A DNA stretch of 15,740 nt. Source: Coxiellaceae bacterium. GTDB taxonomy: Bacteria > Pseudomonadota > Gammaproteobacteria > Coxiellales > Coxiellaceae. Position 1 is the stretch's first letter. Every line of letters begins with the position of its first letter. The notes beneath the pieces were generated by a model. It saw only the letters and a program-made list of their open reading frames with translations. It ran no database searches and was not told where the DNA came from. Position numbers and translations under genes: made by a program. Below are positions 13,051 to 15,740 of the stretch, piece after piece. The stretch covers positions 1 through 15,740 of the forward strand of contig JABABH010000023.1 of NCBI GenBank assembly GCA_014238325.1, in the 5' to 3' direction.

Positions 13051-14292
13051 ATGTCTTTAGTTGTTTTGGGCGTCAGTTATCAATTAACACCCTTGGTGGT
13101 GCGAGAAAAATTGATGTTCCAGCCGGATCATATGCAGCAAACATTAAAAGGTTTAATCAACGAACCCTATGTTGACGAGGCTGTGGTGTTGTCTACCTGT
13201 AACCGTACAGAAATTTATACCTCCGCTTCTAAGGTTGAGCCGCTCAAGCAGTATTTTGCTAGAAAAGCACGAGTGCAAGACAGTGAGCTCGATAGTTATG
13301 TTTATACTTATTATAATGATGCAGCCGTTCAGCATGCGATGCGCGTGGCCAGTGGTTTAGATTCGATGATCATGGGAGAGGCTCAGATCTTAGGACAGAT
13401 GAAGAAAGCTTATGCTTTGGCATGCGAGGTAGGTACCGTAGGAGTTCAGTTACGTCATTTATTTCCGGCAACCTTTGCAGCAAGCAAGCGCATTCGTCAG
13501 GAAACCGCTATTGGCCATAATCCTGTGTCGATGGCTTATGTCATTGTGCAATTGGCTAAAGAGGTCTTTTTAGATTTACCAAAAACCCGTGTATTGCTTA
13601 TTGGTGCTGGTGAAACGATAGAACTGGTACATACTTATTTGCATGCACAACAGGTGCAACAGTTGATTATTGCTAATCGTACACTTCAACGCGCTCAACG
13701 TTTAGCGACTTCATCTCAAGCGACACCTATTCGATTGGCGGATATTCCCTATTACCTGAGTGATGTGGATATTGTTATTGCTGCCACCTCAAGTCAATTA
13801 CCCATTTTAGGGAAAGGCATGCTAGAAAGTGTCTTAAAGCATCGCTCAGCGCGACCCTTATTTATGGTCGATCTTGCTGTTCCGCGTAATATTGAGCCAG
13901 AAGCAAGTGAGTTGCTTGGAGTGCATTTGTATAATATCGACCATTTACAGTCGATTGTCGCGACTAATTTACGCAATCGCACCCTAGCTGCCGAACAAGC
14001 TGAAGCTATGGTTGATATACAAACGGCTCATTACCTGCGTCGCTTGCGTGTGTTGAAAGCAGGTGATTTAATACGACGCTTTCGCACGCGGATGGAAAAA
14101 TTGCGTGACGAGGAATTGGCTCGCGCTTTGCTCCAATTGCAGCGTGTAGAGTCCTCTGAGAAGATAATGGCCTCTCTTGCGCGAAATTTAACCAATAAAA
14201 TGCTGCATCGACCGACCGTTGTTTTAAGACAAGCTGCTTGTGAGGCACGTTTAGACCTTTTGCTGTCCGTGAAGGATTTGTTTGACTTATAA
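13051..14292 (+). CDS. hemA: Glutamyl-tRNA reductase
   Basis: HemA reduces glutamyl-tRNA(Glu) with NADPH to glutamate-1-semialdehyde, the committed first step of haem synthesis, which feeds HemL. The 413-residue product is close to the usual 418. The catalytic domain shows VLSTCNRTEIY with nucleophile Cys50, and MIMGEAQILGQ (107-116) typical of GluTR. The nucleotide-binding domain has VLLIGAGETIEL around 181-192, and the C-terminal dimerisation helices follow. A helical region RHLFPATFAASKRIRQET (135-152) is also family-typical. In enterobacteria the N-terminus (MTLLALGINHKTAP) contributes to regulated proteolysis; here it reads MSLVVLGVSYQLTP. No strong ribosome site precedes ATG 13051. prfA follows closely (about 29 bases from the hemA stop), as in many proteobacteria. 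Confidence 0.97.
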   Translation: MSLVVLGVSYQLTPLVVREKLMFQPDHMQQTLKGLINEPYVDEAVVLSTCNRTEIYTSASKVEPLKQYFARKARVQDSELDSYVYTYYNDAAVQHAMRVASGLDSMIMGEAQILGQMKKAYALACEVGTVGVQLRHLFPATFAASKRIRQETAIGHNPVSMAYVIVQLAKEVFLDLPKTRVLLIGAGETIELVHTYLHAQQVQQLIIANRTLQRAQRLATSSQATPIRLADIPYYLSDVDIVIAATSSQLPILGKGMLESVLKHRSARPLFMVDLAVPRNIEPEASELLGVHLYNIDHLQSIVATNLRNRTLAAEQAEAMVDIQTAHYLRRLRVLKAGDLIRRFRTRMEKLRDEELARALLQLQRVESSEKIMASLARNLTNKMLHRPTVVLRQAACEARLDLLLSVKDLFDL

Positions 14293-14321
14293 TCTACTAT
14301 CATGGATTTATGGTTCTCATG

Positions 14322-15410
14322 ATGAAATCAACATTGTTGCAAAAACTACATACGCTAGCTGAGCGTTACGCAGAGATATCAGGGTTATTAGCAGACCCAG
14401 ATGTGATTCAAGACCAGCAGCGTTATCGAGCGCTGACGAAGGAATATGCTCAACTGGATGCCTTAGTACAATGTTTTTATACCTATCAAAAAAATACTGA
14501 GAGTCTGGAAGCCATCCAGCAGATGCTGCAGGAGGAAGAAGATCAGCCACTAAAACAATTGGCAGCAGAGGAGCTGGATACTCTGTTTGAACAAAAAGCA
14601 GCATTAGAGTCCGAATTGCAGCAATTGCTGTTGCCTGAAGATCCTGATGATGGTCGCAATGTTTTTATAGAAATTCGTGCTGGTGCTGGTGGGGATGAAG
14701 CAGCCGTTTTTGCAGGCGATTTATTTCGCATGTATATGCGTTATGCAGAAACACAACGTTGGAAACTCCAGGTTGTGGCTTCTCATCAGAGCGACCAAGG
14801 TGGCTTTAAATATATTACGGCGAGTGTTGCTGGTGATCAGGTTTATGCACAATTAAAATTTGAATCGGGTGTGCATCGTGTACAACGGGTACCGGTTACA
14901 GAATCACAGGGAAGAGTGCATACTTCTACCTGCACGGTGGCCATTATGCCAGAAGTCGAATCCATTGATGCGATTGATATTCTGCCTACCGACTTGCGCA
15001 TTGACACGTATAGGGCTTCAGGGGCTGGGGGGCAACATGTTAATCGTACCGATTCTGCGGTCCGAATTACACATTTACCAACGGGTTTAGTGGTAGAGTG
15101 TCAAGATGAGCGCTCTCAACATAAGAATAAAGCGCATGCGCTCTCCTTATTAAAAGCCAAATTATTGTCTGAGGAGCGTCATAAACAAGCAGAGGCACAG
15201 GCGCAGAAAAAGCGTTTGTTGGTCGGCACAGGGGACCGTTCAGAGCGTATTCGTACCTATAATTATCCCCAAGGGCGAGTCACTGATCATCGTATTAATC
15301 TCACTTTATATCAGCTTGAAACCATTATTAATGGGGACTTGGAATGGATTATTGAATCTTTAAGTCGAGAACTGCGAGCCCAACAATTGGCAGAATTGGG
15401 TGATCACTAA
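14322..15410 (+). CDS. prfA: Peptide chain release factor 1 (RF1)
   Basis: RF1 recognises UAA and UAG stop codons and triggers release of the finished protein on the ribosome. From ATG 14322 the product is 362 residues (360 in E. coli) and starts MKSTLLQKL, aligning with the E. coli MKPSIVAKL start. Earlier in-frame ATGs at 14310 and 14319 remain possible, as no clear ribosome site decides. The stop-codon recognition motif is PVT (191-193) in RVQRVPVTESQGR, a PxT variant of the usual PAT that still marks RF1 rather than RF2 (SPF). The hydrolysis motif GAGGQ is at 234-238, and its Gln is the target of PrmC, encoded next. The prfA stop overlaps the prmC start by one base (TAATG), so the pair is likely coupled. 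Confidence 0.97.
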   Translation: MKSTLLQKLHTLAERYAEISGLLADPDVIQDQQRYRALTKEYAQLDALVQCFYTYQKNTESLEAIQQMLQEEEDQPLKQLAAEELDTLFEQKAALESELQQLLLPEDPDDGRNVFIEIRAGAGGDEAAVFAGDLFRMYMRYAETQRWKLQVVASHQSDQGGFKYITASVAGDQVYAQLKFESGVHRVQRVPVTESQGRVHTSTCTVAIMPEVESIDAIDILPTDLRIDTYRASGAGGQHVNRTDSAVRITHLPTGLVVECQDERSQHKNKAHALSLLKAKLLSEERHKQAEAQAQKKRLLVGTGDRSERIRTYNYPQGRVTDHRINLTLYQLETIINGDLEWIIESLSRELRAQQLAELGDH

Positions 15411-15740
15411 TGGAAACGGTTGGCTCGAGTATTCATCATATTGCACAAGCGTATGCGATGCATTCTTCATCTGCATGTTTGGACGCTGAATTATTAGTGG
15501 CTCATACTGTGGGGCATGAACGTACGTGGCTTTGGGCGCATTCGGATAGGCTATTAACGGTCGAACAGCAACATGCATTATGGCTTAAAGCCAAGCGTCG
15601 TTTAGCGGGTGAACCGATGGCTTATATTTTAGGGCGCCAAGCCTTTTGGTCTTTATGCTTAGAGGTGACGCCTGCAGTACTGATTCCGCGCCCTGAAACG
15701 GAATTATTGGTTGAATGGGTACTAGCGCGTTTTTCTAAAG
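15410..15740 (+). CDS. prmC: Release factor glutamine methyltransferase (5' part, cut by window end)
   Basis: PrmC methylates the Gln of the GGQ motif in RF1 and RF2 using S-adenosylmethionine. Only 110 codons are visible, covering the helical N-terminal domain (1-75). Then come the strongly conserved GEPMAYILGRQAFW and LIPRPETELLVEW stretches (67-80 and 91-103), which precede the methyltransferase fold. The cofactor motif and the catalytic NPPY motif would lie beyond the window. ATG 15410 overlaps the prfA stop by one base. The frame stays open to the window edge, so the gene appears intact as far as it can be seen. Confidence 0.95.
   Translation, partial: METVGSSIHHIAQAYAMHSSSACLDAELLVAHTVGHERTWLWAHSDRLLTVEQQHALWLKAKRRLAGEPMAYILGRQAFWSLCLEVTPAVLIPRPETELLVEWVLARFSK

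Noticed and set aside
1..15740. tRNA, rRNA, CRISPR array, toxin-antitoxin or phage genes
   Set aside because: I looked for cloverleaf-like 3' ends and T-loops, regularly spaced repeats and paired small ORFs; none was convincing on either strand.

Overview
The window looks like chromosomal housekeeping DNA from a gammaproteobacterium. Every recognisable protein (HemL, RsmE, PrlC, RpiA, CsrA, short HPF, HemA, RF1, PrmC) is of the proteobacterial type, and the linked hemA-prfA-prmC order is typical of that group. Base composition is moderately AT-rich. Long decayed intergenic DNA, dispersed hairpin repeats, a nuclease-gene remnant and lysine-rich chromatin proteins fit a host-associated lineage such as Legionellales/Coxiellaceae. 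That placement is inference; nothing in the window fixes the genus. No phage, plasmid, CRISPR, rRNA or tRNA sequence was recognised.

Layout. 1-212: intergenic DNA with two copies of a 12-base repeat motif. 213-1511 (-): hemL. 1568-1738 (+): a 56-residue rubredoxin, divergent from hemL. 1829-1975 (-): C-terminal remnant of an Rpn-type nuclease gene, cut off at a three-hairpin repeat (1973-2106). 2400-3710 (-): hemJ and rsmE. 3798-6574 (+): prlC and rpiA, overlapping by 4 bases. 6575-7675: a second, compound repeat followed by about 860 bases with no recognisable gene. 7676-8401 (+): csrA and hpf. 8612-10761 (-): trimeric-type purine nucleoside phosphorylase and a Pit phosphate transporter. 10948-11637 (+): a DUF47/PhoU-like protein divergent from pit. 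11746-12471 (-): a two-gene unit for basic chromatin proteins, a tailed HU-like protein and an 85-residue Lys/Arg-rich protein. 12472-13050: intergenic DNA with another repeat copy and a hairpin-rich stretch upstream of hemA. 13051-15740 (+): hemA, prfA and prmC, the last cut by the window end.

How the genes fit together. Three haem-pathway genes occur here: hemA and hemL make 5-aminolevulinate from glutamyl-tRNA, and hemJ makes protoporphyrin IX late in the pathway. prfA and prmC form the usual release factor/release-factor methylase pair. csrA (post-transcriptional regulator) and hpf (ribosome hibernation) are both linked to stationary phase or life-cycle transitions. pit and the DUF47 protein are a likely phosphate-uptake pair.

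The main non-routine content is a family of intergenic palindromic repeats with shared hairpin modules and TATACC/GGTATA ends. Next come the basic-protein gene pair and the structured DNA upstream of hemA. No complete, clearly new multi-gene system was found.
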